This document shows, piece after piece, positions 31,443-38,609 of a stretch of DNA of 38,609 nucleotides. Every line of letters begins with the position of its first letter. Positions within the stretch are counted from its first letter, which is position 1. The notes under the pieces were generated by a model. The model was not told where the DNA came from. It made no database searches and saw only the letters and a list, made by a program, of their open reading frames with translations. Both the position numbers and the translations under genes were made by a program. Source of the DNA: Desulfovirgula sp. (GTDB lineage Bacteria > Bacillota > Desulfotomaculia > Desulfotomaculales > Nap2-2B); NCBI GenBank assembly GCA_020725585.1, contig DYES01000012.1:1-38609 (forward strand), in the 5' to 3' direction.

Positions 31443-32369
31443 CTATTTTTTGGTTAAATTACCTTTGGCGTCTCTTTCCACCTTCATTTTGGTCGCCGGG
31501 ATGTAACCCAGCTTGGGAACCAGTGTGTTCTGCACTTCTTCAGACATCATGTAGTCTAAAAATGCTTTTTTTAGACCAGCAGGCGGTCCTAGGGTATACA
31601 TGTGCTCGTAGGCCCAAACGGGGTATGTCCCGTTGCAGATGTTTTCTTCCGTAGGTGCAACGCCGTCTATTTTAATTGCCTTTATTGTGTTATCCAGATA
31701 AGAAAGAGCCAGGTAGGAAATAGCGCCGGGGGTTTCCGCAACAGTTTTCTTTACCTGCCCGGAGGAATCAATTTCCATCGCTCCGGCAGTTTCTTCCGCA
31801 CCGTCGAGAGCAAACTTTTTGAACGTCGCTCTGGTGCCGGAACCTTTTGCGCGGTTAATCAAAGCGATCTTTTGGTCGGGACCGCCAACTTCCTTCCAGT
31901 TCGTGATTTTTCCAGTAAAAATGTCAATTAGTTGTTGCTTGGTCAGGTTATCGACCGTTACTTTAGGGTTTACCACGCACGCCATGCCCACCACGCACAC
32001 CTTGTGGTCCACCAGCTTGGAGGCGTCAATGCCGCTCTTCTCTTCAGCGAAGATATCCGAATTGCCAATGTCCGCGGCCCCGGAAGATACCTGGGAGAGC
32101 CCCGTGCCGCTTCCCCCACCCTGGACGCCAATTTGCACTTTCGGGTATTTGGCCATGAATTGTTTGGCCGCCTCTTCCACCAGCGGAAGGAGAGCCGTTG
32201 ACCCTACAGCGGTAATTTTCCCGGAAAGTTCAGTTGCGGTTTGCCCGGCAGGTTTCTGTTCTTCTTTTGAAGATTGTGATTTTTCCTGGCCGCCGCACCC
32301 TGCCAACATGGTTGCAACAAAAACCAAAATTAATCCGGCCGCCAGCAACCATTTGACCTTTTTCGCCAA
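31443..32369 (-). CDS. pstS: Phosphate-binding lipoprotein PstS
   Basis: This is the extracytoplasmic phosphate receptor of the Pst importer. The signal peptide ends in the lipobox LAGC with Cys25 as the lipid anchor, and a Ser/Gln/Lys-rich linker follows. The binding domain has the family motifs ITAVGSTALLPL, GGGSGTGL, ADIGNSD, and NRAKGSGTRATF, whose Ser/Thr/Arg contact phosphate. The start is a TTG at 32369, eight bases after GGAGG on the minus strand; a nearby ATG is out of frame. Expression should rise in phosphate limitation through the Pho-box array upstream. Confidence 0.93.
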   Translation of the reverse strand: MAKKVKWLLAAGLILVFVATMLAGCGGQEKSQSSKEEQKPAGQTATELSGKITAVGSTALLPLVEEAAKQFMAKYPKVQIGVQGGGSGTGLSQVSSGAADIGNSDIFAEEKSGIDASKLVDHKVCVVGMACVVNPKVTVDNLTKQQLIDIFTGKITNWKEVGGPDQKIALINRAKGSGTRATFKKFALDGAEETAGAMEIDSSGQVKKTVAETPGAISYLALSYLDNTIKAIKIDGVAPTEENICNGTYPVWAYEHMYTLGPPAGLKKAFLDYMMSEEVQNTLVPKLGYIPATKMKVERDAKGNLTKK

Positions 32370-32419
32370 GACTTCATCCTCCTTTTTTGATTTTTTATTT
32401 TTCTTTCTTTCTATTTTAA

Positions 32420-32439
32420 GCGGCCTTTTTCAAGGCCGC
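32420..32439. other. Perfect 8-bp hairpin in the pstS leader
   Basis: GCGGCCTT (32420-32427) pairs with AAGGCCGC (32432-32439). On the minus strand it would sit at the very 5' end of the pstS mRNA, as 5'-stabilising hairpins do. On the plus strand a T-run follows, so it could also stop antisense transcripts. Confidence 0.45.
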
Positions 32440-32451
32440 ATTGTTTTTTTT

Positions 32452-32457
32452 ATTTTA
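32452..32457 (-). promoter_or_regulatory. -10 element of pstS
   Basis: TAAAAT on the minus strand lies nine bases downstream of the last Pho-box repeat. There is no good -35, as expected for an activator-dependent Pho promoter. Confidence 0.5.
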
Positions 32458-32466
32458 AAGCGGGTT

Positions 32467-32527
32467 TGTTAATAAAAAGTTAGTCGTGCGTTATTAGAAT
32501 GTTAATTAAGAGTTAATTTTATGTTAA
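32467..32527 (-). promoter_or_regulatory. Pho box: six TTAACA-type repeats at 11-bp spacing
   Basis: On the minus strand, going toward pstS, the hexamers are TTAACA, TTAACT, TTAACA, ATAACG, CTAACT and TTAACA. On the plus strand they start at 32522, 32511, 32500, 32489, 32478 and 32467, exactly 11 bases apart. This is the PhoP/PhoB direct-repeat design of Gram-positive Pho promoters, and the array occupies the usual position upstream of the -10. Confidence 0.85.
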
Positions 32528-32542
32528 ATGAATTTATAAAAC

Positions 32543-32574
32543 ATAAAAGAAGAGGCTTAACTGAAAAAGCCTCC
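32543..32574 (-). terminator. Terminator of the methylmalonyl-CoA operon
   Basis: On the minus strand GAGGCTT pairs with AAGCCTC across an eight-base loop and TTCTTTTA follows. It lies about 100 bases after the stop of the gene at 32667 and just before the Pho box. Confidence 0.7.
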
Positions 32575-32598
32575 TTAAAAAACCAGAAGCAGCTGGGG

Positions 32599-32626
32599 AT
32601 TATGTATTTTATATTATGTATTTTAT
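32599..32626. repeat. Exact 14-bp tandem repeat (two copies)
   Basis: ATTATGTATTTTAT occurs twice in a row, followed by more AT-rich sequence (ATATTGTATAC). It lies between the terminator and the last gene of the operon. Confidence 0.6.
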
Positions 32627-32666
32627 ATATTGTATACGTCTATTAGAAATAAAAATTGCCTGATCC

Positions 32667-34022
32667 CTAATCTTTATAATTCTTTTCCTTTCGCTTCTTT
32701 AGAAACTCCAGCGCTACTTCCGGGAAAATGGCCACGGAAAGAACGTCCTCTTCCTGCGTCAGGTAGGGCTCCGCCAGTTTGCGGGCCTCCTCTAAACCCG
32801 GCGGGAGCAGGTCTGCGGGCCGGCAGTTGATCGGCTCTTCGTCGCCGATGATCATCTTTTTGGCCTCCTCGTTGATGGGTCCCGGCGGCCGGCCGTAATA
32901 CCCGCGCACGTAATTAATGATCTCGTTGCTGTTGATTACCCAGCGCCCGAATAATACGTTAAAAACAGCCTGGATGCCGACAATCTGGCTGGTGGGCGTG
33001 ACCAGTGGAGGGTAGCCCAGATCTGCCCGGGTGCGCGGCAGCTCCTCCAAAACTTCCGCCAGTCTGTCTAAAGCGCCCTGTTCCCTAAGCTGAGAGATGA
33101 AATTAGACATCATCCCCCCTGGGATCTGATACATGAGCACGTTGACATCGACACTCTTTGGGGAAAGATCGAATTCCGCATAGTACTTTCTCCGCACTTC
33201 GGCAAAATATTCGGCGATTTCCGAGAGTAACTTCAAATCGAAGCCCGGATCATAAGGGGTTCCTTTTAGCGTCTCCACCATCGGCTCTACCGCCGGCTGA
33301 GAAGTCTGCAGGGCCATTGAAGAAATGGCGCAATCAATGATATCCACGCCGGCGTCGATGGCTCTTAAGTAGCACATCGAGGCCATCCCGCTAGTATAGT
33401 GGCAGTGCAGCTGGACGGGTATTTTCAGGTTTTCTTTCCACGCTTTAATAATCTCATACGCCGGCTGGGGTGCCAGTATGCCGGCCATATCTTTCAAGCA
33501 GATGGAGTCAGCCCCCATCTCTTCCAGGGTTTTGGCAAGATTTACAAAATACTCGACATTGTGCACCGGGCTGATGGTATAGCAGGCCACGGCCTGGACG
33601 TGGGCGCCCTCCTTTTTCGCTACCTCCATGGCCTTTTGCATGTTCCGGACATCATTTAAAGCGTCAAAAATACGGAAAATATCAAGCCCGTTATAAACTG
33701 TCTTCTTTATAAACTCGGTTAACACGTCGTCCGGGTAGTTCTTGTAGCCAACGATGTTCTGTCCTCTTAAAAGCATTTGAAGAGGGGTTTTGCAGTGCTT
33801 TCTGATTGTGCGCAGCCTTTCCCACGGATCTTCATCCAAAAAGCGCAAGCAAGTGTCGAAGGTAGCCCCTCCCCAAACTTCCAAAGAATGGTAACCAACC
33901 TGATCTATTTTCTCCAGTATGGGAATCATGTGTTCCGTGCGCATCCTGGTTGCCAACAGCGACTGGTGACCGTCTCGCAGGGTGGTGTCTGTGATTTTGA
34001 TCGGTCGCCTGGTCTCAGACAT
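32667..34022 (-). CDS. Carboxyltransferase 5S-type subunit (pyruvate/oxaloacetate; OadA/PycB-like)
   Basis: This 451-residue protein is the biotin-dependent carboxyltransferase acting on the pyruvate/oxaloacetate side. The TIM-barrel metal site is visible in TDTTLRDGHQSLLATRM (11-27), the carbamylated-Lys segment CLKDMAG (around 177) and HCHYTSGM (around 205-212). It lacks the C-terminal biotinyl domain of OadA-type proteins (no MKM motif), so it needs a separate carrier. In the propionate-oxidation pathway it would take oxaloacetate to pyruvate while carboxylating biotin for propionyl-CoA. It is the last gene of the minus-strand operon; its ribosome site is GGAGG just upstream of the ATG at 34022. 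Confidence 0.88.
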   Translation of the reverse strand: MSETRRPIKITDTTLRDGHQSLLATRMRTEHMIPILEKIDQVGYHSLEVWGGATFDTCLRFLDEDPWERLRTIRKHCKTPLQMLLRGQNIVGYKNYPDDVLTEFIKKTVYNGLDIFRIFDALNDVRNMQKAMEVAKKEGAHVQAVACYTISPVHNVEYFVNLAKTLEEMGADSICLKDMAGILAPQPAYEIIKAWKENLKIPVQLHCHYTSGMASMCYLRAIDAGVDIIDCAISSMALQTSQPAVEPMVETLKGTPYDPGFDLKLLSEIAEYFAEVRRKYYAEFDLSPKSVDVNVLMYQIPGGMMSNFISQLREQGALDRLAEVLEELPRTRADLGYPPLVTPTSQIVGIQAVFNVLFGRWVINSNEIINYVRGYYGRPPGPINEEAKKMIIGDEEPINCRPADLLPPGLEEARKLAEPYLTQEEDVLSVAIFPEVALEFLKKRKEKNYKD

Positions 34023-34107
34023 TTTTACCCCTCCTTACGAAAATTTCCATTTGAAAAAACTTAGCACTAAAAAATTTAGCAAACTTTAACCCCAACCTGG
34101 CATCAGC

Positions 34108-35109
<1,002 letters not shown>

Positions 35110-36639
35110 TTACACCGGAAAGTTCCCGTGTTTCTTTTGCGGCCTGGTTTCTCTTTTGCCGGCCAGCGCTTTTAAAGCCTCAATAATTTTTTTACGGGTG
35201 TCCGCCGGGTCAATCACGTCGTCCACGTAGCCCCGGGCGCAGGAAATGTAAGGGTTGGCGAACTTCGCGCGGTATTCCGCAATCAGTTTTTCCCTGACTT
35301 CTTGCGGATTTTCCGCTTTGGCAATTTCATTGCGGTAGATTATGTTTACTGCCCCTTCCGGTCCCATAACCGCCACTTCTGCCGTCGGCCAGGCGTAGGA
35401 CACGTCCGCCCGCAGGGAGCTGCCGCACATGGCGATATAGGCGCCTCCGTAAGCCTTGCGGAGGATAATGGTTACCTTGGGCACGGTTGCTTCCGAATAG
35501 GCGTAAAGTATCTTCGCACCGTGGCGAATAATCCCCCCGTACTCCTGCTCCGTTCCCGGCAGATAACCTGGAACGTCAGTAAAAGTAACGAGGGGCAGGT
35601 TGAAGCAATCGCAAAAACGAACGAAGCGGGCAATCTTATCGGACGCGTTGATGTCCAAACAGCCGGCCAAATAATTGGGCTGGTTGGCCACAATACCGAC
35701 TGCCTGGCCGGCAAAACGGGCAAAACCCACCACCGCGTTTACGGCGTAAAGGGGCTGCACTTCAAAGAAATCCCCGCCGTCGACGACGAGCTTAATCACG
35801 TCCTTAATATCGTAAGCAAGGTAAGATTCTGTAGGGACTATGTTCCTTAATTCAAGCGGGTCGCCGGGAGGTTCCTGGGGCGCAAACAAAGGAGGTTTCT
35901 CCAGGTAATTGGAAGGCAGGTACGACAACAGCTTTTTAATCATGGCCAGGCATTCTTCTTCGTCTTTAGCTATGAAATGGGCCACCCCGCTTTTTTGATT
36001 GTGCGTGTATGCCCCGCCCAGCTCTTCCATGCTTACCTCCTCACCGGTGACCGCCTTGATCACCTGCGGACCGGTAATAAACATCTGGCTGATTTTCTCC
36101 ACCATAAAAATAAAATCCGTTAAGGCCGGTGAATAAACGGCCCCTCCCGCACACGGGCCCATAATTACCGATATTTGCGGGATTACCCCGGAAGCCAGGG
36201 TATTCCGGAAGAAAATATTTCCGTACCCGTCCAGGGCGTCTACGCCTTCTTGAATCCGGGCGCCTCCGGAGTCGTTGAGGCCGATTACCGGGGCCCCGTT
36301 TTTCATGGCCAGATCTAAAACCTTGCAGATTTTTTCGGCGTGGATTTTTCCCAAAGAACCGCCGGCGACCGTGAAATCCTGGGCAAAAACGTAGACCAGG
36401 CGGCCGTCGATGGTGCCGTAGCCGGTAACCACTCCTTCCCCGGGGTATTGCAGGTTATCGAGATCAGGGCTGCCGGCAAAGGTGTTGATCTCTACGAAGG
36501 AATCCGGATCGAACAGCAGCGAAATCCGCTCCCTGGCCGTTTTTTTCCCCGCTTCGTGCTGTTTTTCTATTCTTTTCGGGCCGCCGCCGGCGATGATCTT
36601 ACTGCGGTATTGGGCCAGTTGCGCAAGTTTTTCTTGCAC
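35110..36639 (-). CDS. Acyl-CoA carboxyltransferase, 12S-type (methylmalonyl-CoA/propionyl-CoA)
   Basis: This 509-residue crotonase-fold carboxyltransferase moves the carboxyl group between methylmalonyl-CoA and biotin. Family motifs are GGGPKRIEKQHEAGKKTARERI, the N-terminal acyl-CoA half with DSGGARIQEGVDAL and MGPCAGGAVYSPAL, and the C-terminal biotin half with DVPGYLPG..QEYGGIIRHGAK and KAYGGAYIAM. The frame opens further upstream inside the epimerase gene, but GGAGG at 36656-36652 and the family N-terminus (QEKLAQLAQYRSKI) place the start at the GTG at 36639. The related decarboxylase subunit is called MmdA, but the neighbours favour transcarboxylation to pyruvate. It starts 21 bases after the epimerase stop. 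Confidence 0.9.
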   Translation of the reverse strand: MQEKLAQLAQYRSKIIAGGGPKRIEKQHEAGKKTARERISLLFDPDSFVEINTFAGSPDLDNLQYPGEGVVTGYGTIDGRLVYVFAQDFTVAGGSLGKIHAEKICKVLDLAMKNGAPVIGLNDSGGARIQEGVDALDGYGNIFFRNTLASGVIPQISVIMGPCAGGAVYSPALTDFIFMVEKISQMFITGPQVIKAVTGEEVSMEELGGAYTHNQKSGVAHFIAKDEEECLAMIKKLLSYLPSNYLEKPPLFAPQEPPGDPLELRNIVPTESYLAYDIKDVIKLVVDGGDFFEVQPLYAVNAVVGFARFAGQAVGIVANQPNYLAGCLDINASDKIARFVRFCDCFNLPLVTFTDVPGYLPGTEQEYGGIIRHGAKILYAYSEATVPKVTIILRKAYGGAYIAMCGSSLRADVSYAWPTAEVAVMGPEGAVNIIYRNEIAKAENPQEVREKLIAEYRAKFANPYISCARGYVDDVIDPADTRKKIIEALKALAGKRETRPQKKHGNFPV

Positions 36640-36659
36640 TAGTGAAAACAACCTCCTTT

Positions 36660-37070
36660 TTATCTGTGTTCCTTTCGTTCGCAAAGCTCAATCAAGGTTC
36701 CGTAAGTGGACTTGGGATGCAGAAAGGCAATTTTGGCGCCGCCCGCACCGTAGCGCGGCTTCTCGTCAATTAAACGGATGCCCTTATTCTTGAGTTCCGC
36801 GAGCTTTTCTTCCAGATTTTCCACGCGAAAGGCAATGTGCTGGATCCCTTCGCCGTTTTTTTCAATAAATCTGGCGATGGGGCCGTCCGGGGAGGTGGAT
36901 TCGAGCAATTCTACCTCGCTGTCCCCCGTAGGCAAAAAGGCAACCCTTACCTTTTGCTCTTCGACCACCTCCGTACCCGTCGCTTTGAGGCCCAGAATTT
37001 CTTCGTAAAACTTCATGGCCGCCGTCAGGTCCTTTACGGCAATGCCGATATGGTCTATTTTTTTAACCAT
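36660..37070 (-). CDS. mce: Methylmalonyl-CoA epimerase
   Basis: It interconverts (R)- and (S)-methylmalonyl-CoA. This is a 136-residue vicinal-oxygen-chelate protein with two beta-alpha-beta-beta-beta units. Metal-site residues are His7 in KIDHIGIAV, His78 in GIQHIAFRV and Glu128 in GTLIELCE. The ATG at 37070 has a GGTGGGA site on the minus strand; the frame upstream of it (to 37109) has no ribosome site. It sits between the B12-binding mutase subunit and the 12S carboxyltransferase, in pathway order. Confidence 0.95.
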   Translation of the reverse strand: MVKKIDHIGIAVKDLTAAMKFYEEILGLKATGTEVVEEQKVRVAFLPTGDSEVELLESTSPDGPIARFIEKNGEGIQHIAFRVENLEEKLAELKNKGIRLIDEKPRYGAGGAKIAFLHPKSTYGTLIELCERKEHR

Positions 37071-37130
37071 CGTCCCACCTGCCTTTAAAGATAGAAATAG
37101 AAGAATCAAAAAATAAAAATCTAGAGATCG

Positions 37131-37541
37131 TTATTTCGAAACAACCTTTTCTTTAATAAAATCTATAACCGTAGAAGTAAGCGTCCCCGGGCCAAATATT
37201 TCTGTGATGCCGGCATCTTTTAAGACGGGAACATCTTCGTCCGGGATAATCCCTCCCCCCAGAACCAAAATATCGCCTGCCCCTTCTTTGCGCAACCCTT
37301 CCACCACCGCCGGAAAAAGATGCAAGTGCGCGCCCGAAAGGCTGCTTAAAGCGACCACCTGCACGTCTTCCTGCAGGGCTGCCTGAACAATCTGTTCAGG
37401 GGTCTGCCGCAGGCCTGTGTAAATTACTTCCATGCCTGCGTCGCGCAAGGCCTGAGCAATCACTTTGGCTCCCCGGTCGTGGCCGTCGAGGCCGGGCTTA
37501 GCCACTAAAACGCGGATGGGCCGGTCACTTTTTTCGCTCAT
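37131..37541 (-). CDS. Methylmalonyl-CoA mutase, B12-binding small subunit
   Basis: This is a separate cobalamin-binding domain of 136 residues. The cobalt-ligating motif DGHDRG (19-24) gives His21 as the lower axial ligand. The later SLSGAH and [10 protein letters not shown] segments hold the nucleotide tail of cobalamin. In most bacteria this domain is fused to the mutase large subunit; the split form is seen in Pelotomaculum-type and archaeal mutases. The ATG at 37541 follows a strong GGAGGTGGGG site. It is in the same operon, about 90 bases after the large subunit. Confidence 0.95.
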   Translation of the reverse strand: MSEKSDRPIRVLVAKPGLDGHDRGAKVIAQALRDAGMEVIYTGLRQTPEQIVQAALQEDVQVVALSSLSGAHLHLFPAVVEGLRKEGAGDILVLGGGIIPDEDVPVLKDAGITEIFGPGTLTSTVIDFIKEKVVSK

Positions 37542-37628
37542 TACTTACCCCACCTCCTAAAAGATTTATGCTGGCGGCTCTTTTTAGTGCTTTTGTCAAT
37601 TAGCCCCCTTTGGAATACCCCTGCAGGG

Positions 37629-38609
37629 CTAAAAAACTATGTTTTGCTTGTACTCGCCAAAAACTCCCCGCAGCACGTCACAGATTTCTCCTAAGGTGGC
37701 GTATTCCCTTACGGCTTCGATAAAAAGAGGCATCAAGTTCTGGCTCGTGGCCGCGGCCTCGCGCAAGTCGCTGAGGATTTTGGCCACCCTGGCGTTGTCC
37801 CTTTCGCTCTTCAGTTTGTTTAGCCTGGCTATTTGCCGCTCGGCCACGGCGGGGTCTACCTTCAAAAGACCGGTCGGGCGCTTTTCGGGCATCTGGAATT
37901 TATTTAACCCGATCACAACCTTGCTTCCGCTTTCTATTTCTTTCTGGTAGGTATAGGAACTGTTTTGAATCTCCTTTTGCATATATTCAATCGCTTCCGG
38001 CGCCCCGCCCAGCTCGTCAATTTTTTGTATGTAAGCCATGGCCCGCTCTTCAATTTCGTTGGTGAGTTTTTCAACGAAATAAGATCCGGCCAGCGGATCG
38101 ACAGTATCGGCGACGCCAATTTCGTAGCCGATTACCTGCTGAGTGCGCAGGGCCAGCAAAACAGATTGTTCACTGGGCAGGGCCAGCGCTTCGTCCCAGG
38201 AATTAGTGTGCAATGATTGCGTCCCGCCTAAAACGGCGCTCAAGGCCTGGAAGGCCACCCGCATGATGTTTACCTGGGGCTGCTGGGCGGTAAGCGTGCA
38301 CCCGGCCGTTTGCGTATGGAAACGAAGCATTTGAGAACGCGGATTTTTGGCCCCGAACCGGTCGCGCATGATTTTGGCCCACAGGCGGCGTGCGGCGCGG
38401 AATTTGGCTATTTCTTCAAAGAAGTTCAGATGGGCATTGAAGAAAAAGGACAGCCGGGGTGCAAACTCGTCGACGTTGAGCCCCGCGTTGACCGCGGCCT
38501 GGACGTACGCTATCCCATCGGCCAGCGTAAAGGCCACCTCCTGTACCGCGGTAGAACCGGCTTCCCGGATGTGATAACCGCTGATGCTAATCGTGTTCCA
38601 GTTAGGCAC
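37629..38609 (-). CDS. Methylmalonyl-CoA mutase large (catalytic) subunit, 3' part
   Basis: The gene runs off the window, so only about 326 C-terminal codons are present. The frame continues open to the last base; the GTG there is an internal valine codon, not a start. Mutase motifs are [52 protein letters not shown] (substrate and cofactor contacts) and [14 protein letters not shown]. The end at [10 protein letters not shown] lacks a B12 domain, which is supplied by the next gene. It carries out the radical rearrangement of methylmalonyl-CoA to succinyl-CoA, or the reverse. Confidence 0.95.
   Translation of the reverse strand: MPNWNTISISGYHIREAGSTAVQEVAFTLADGIAYVQAAVNAGLNVDEFAPRLSFFFNAHLNFFEEIAKFRAARRLWAKIMRDRFGAKNPRSQMLRFHTQTAGCTLTAQQPQVNIMRVAFQALSAVLGGTQSLHTNSWDEALALPSEQSVLLALRTQQVIGYEIGVADTVDPLAGSYFVEKLTNEIEERAMAYIQKIDELGGAPEAIEYMQKEIQNSSYTYQKEIESGSKVVIGLNKFQMPEKRPTGLLKVDPAVAERQIARLNKLKSERDNARVAKILSDLREAAATSQNLMPLFIEAVREYATLGEICDVLRGVFGEYKQNIVF

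Noticed and set aside
32420-32439. Hairpin read as a terminator of the pst operon
   Set aside because: It lies upstream of pstS on the pst strand and the T-run is on the other strand, so it cannot end pst transcription.

Overview
The window looks like a low-to-mid-GC Firmicute of the Peptococcaceae/Pelotomaculum-Desulfotomaculum type. Three things point there: many TTG/GTG starts behind strong Shine-Dalgarno sites, Gram-positive surface parts (SLH domains, lipoprotein PstS), and above all a minus-strand methylmalonyl-CoA operon. That operon has the gene order known for the propionate-oxidation (mmc) cluster of Pelotomaculum thermopropionicum. The taxonomic call is an inference from gene content and order.

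Layout. 1-2740: a small acidic Cys-rich peptide, then feoA-feoB behind a near-consensus promoter with two Fur-box-like palindromes. 2744-4095: divergent rnhA and a universal stress protein. 4169-8588: purL (with an N-terminal PurS-like region), purQ, a GNAT acetyltransferase and a small membrane protein. 8666-18672: a promoter, a cobalamin riboswitch with terminator, and a six-gene operon. 18865-20740: a small helical protein, a solitary tRNA-Trp, a GalT/HIT-type transferase and a small zinc-ribbon protein. 20831-24989: a UPF0182 membrane protein with a probable CTG start, a small membrane protein and phosphofructokinase. 25217-27891: HAD protein, ComFB-like protein, an unknown exported protein and a GT4 glycosyltransferase. 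28018-29470 (minus): a 10-Cys mini-protein, a zinc-dependent phospholipase C-like protein and a STAS-like gene remnant. 29571-32527 (minus): pstS-pstC-pstA behind a six-repeat Pho box, with no pstB or phoU. 32667-38609 (minus): methylmalonyl-CoA mutase large subunit (cut by the window edge), B12-binding subunit, epimerase, carboxyltransferase 12S-like subunit, malate dehydrogenase and 5S-like carboxyltransferase subunit.

The most interesting system is the 8.7-18.7 kb operon. A cobalamin riboswitch precedes three exported proteins built from the two folds that make up animal intrinsic factor/transcobalamin: alpha/alpha-barrel repeats and the DUF4430 'transcobalamin-like C-terminal' domain. They are followed by a complete ECF transporter (T, fused A-A', S). 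One surface protein carries both folds plus three SLH domains, one carries only the beta-type domain on a membrane anchor, and one carries only the barrel plus a copper-amine-oxidase-N-like domain. I infer a Gram-positive surface capture and relay system that hands cobalamin (or a corrinoid) to an ECF importer. It would serve B12 enzymes such as the methylmalonyl-CoA mutase encoded 20 kb away.

All functional calls come from reading motifs by eye; no database search was run.
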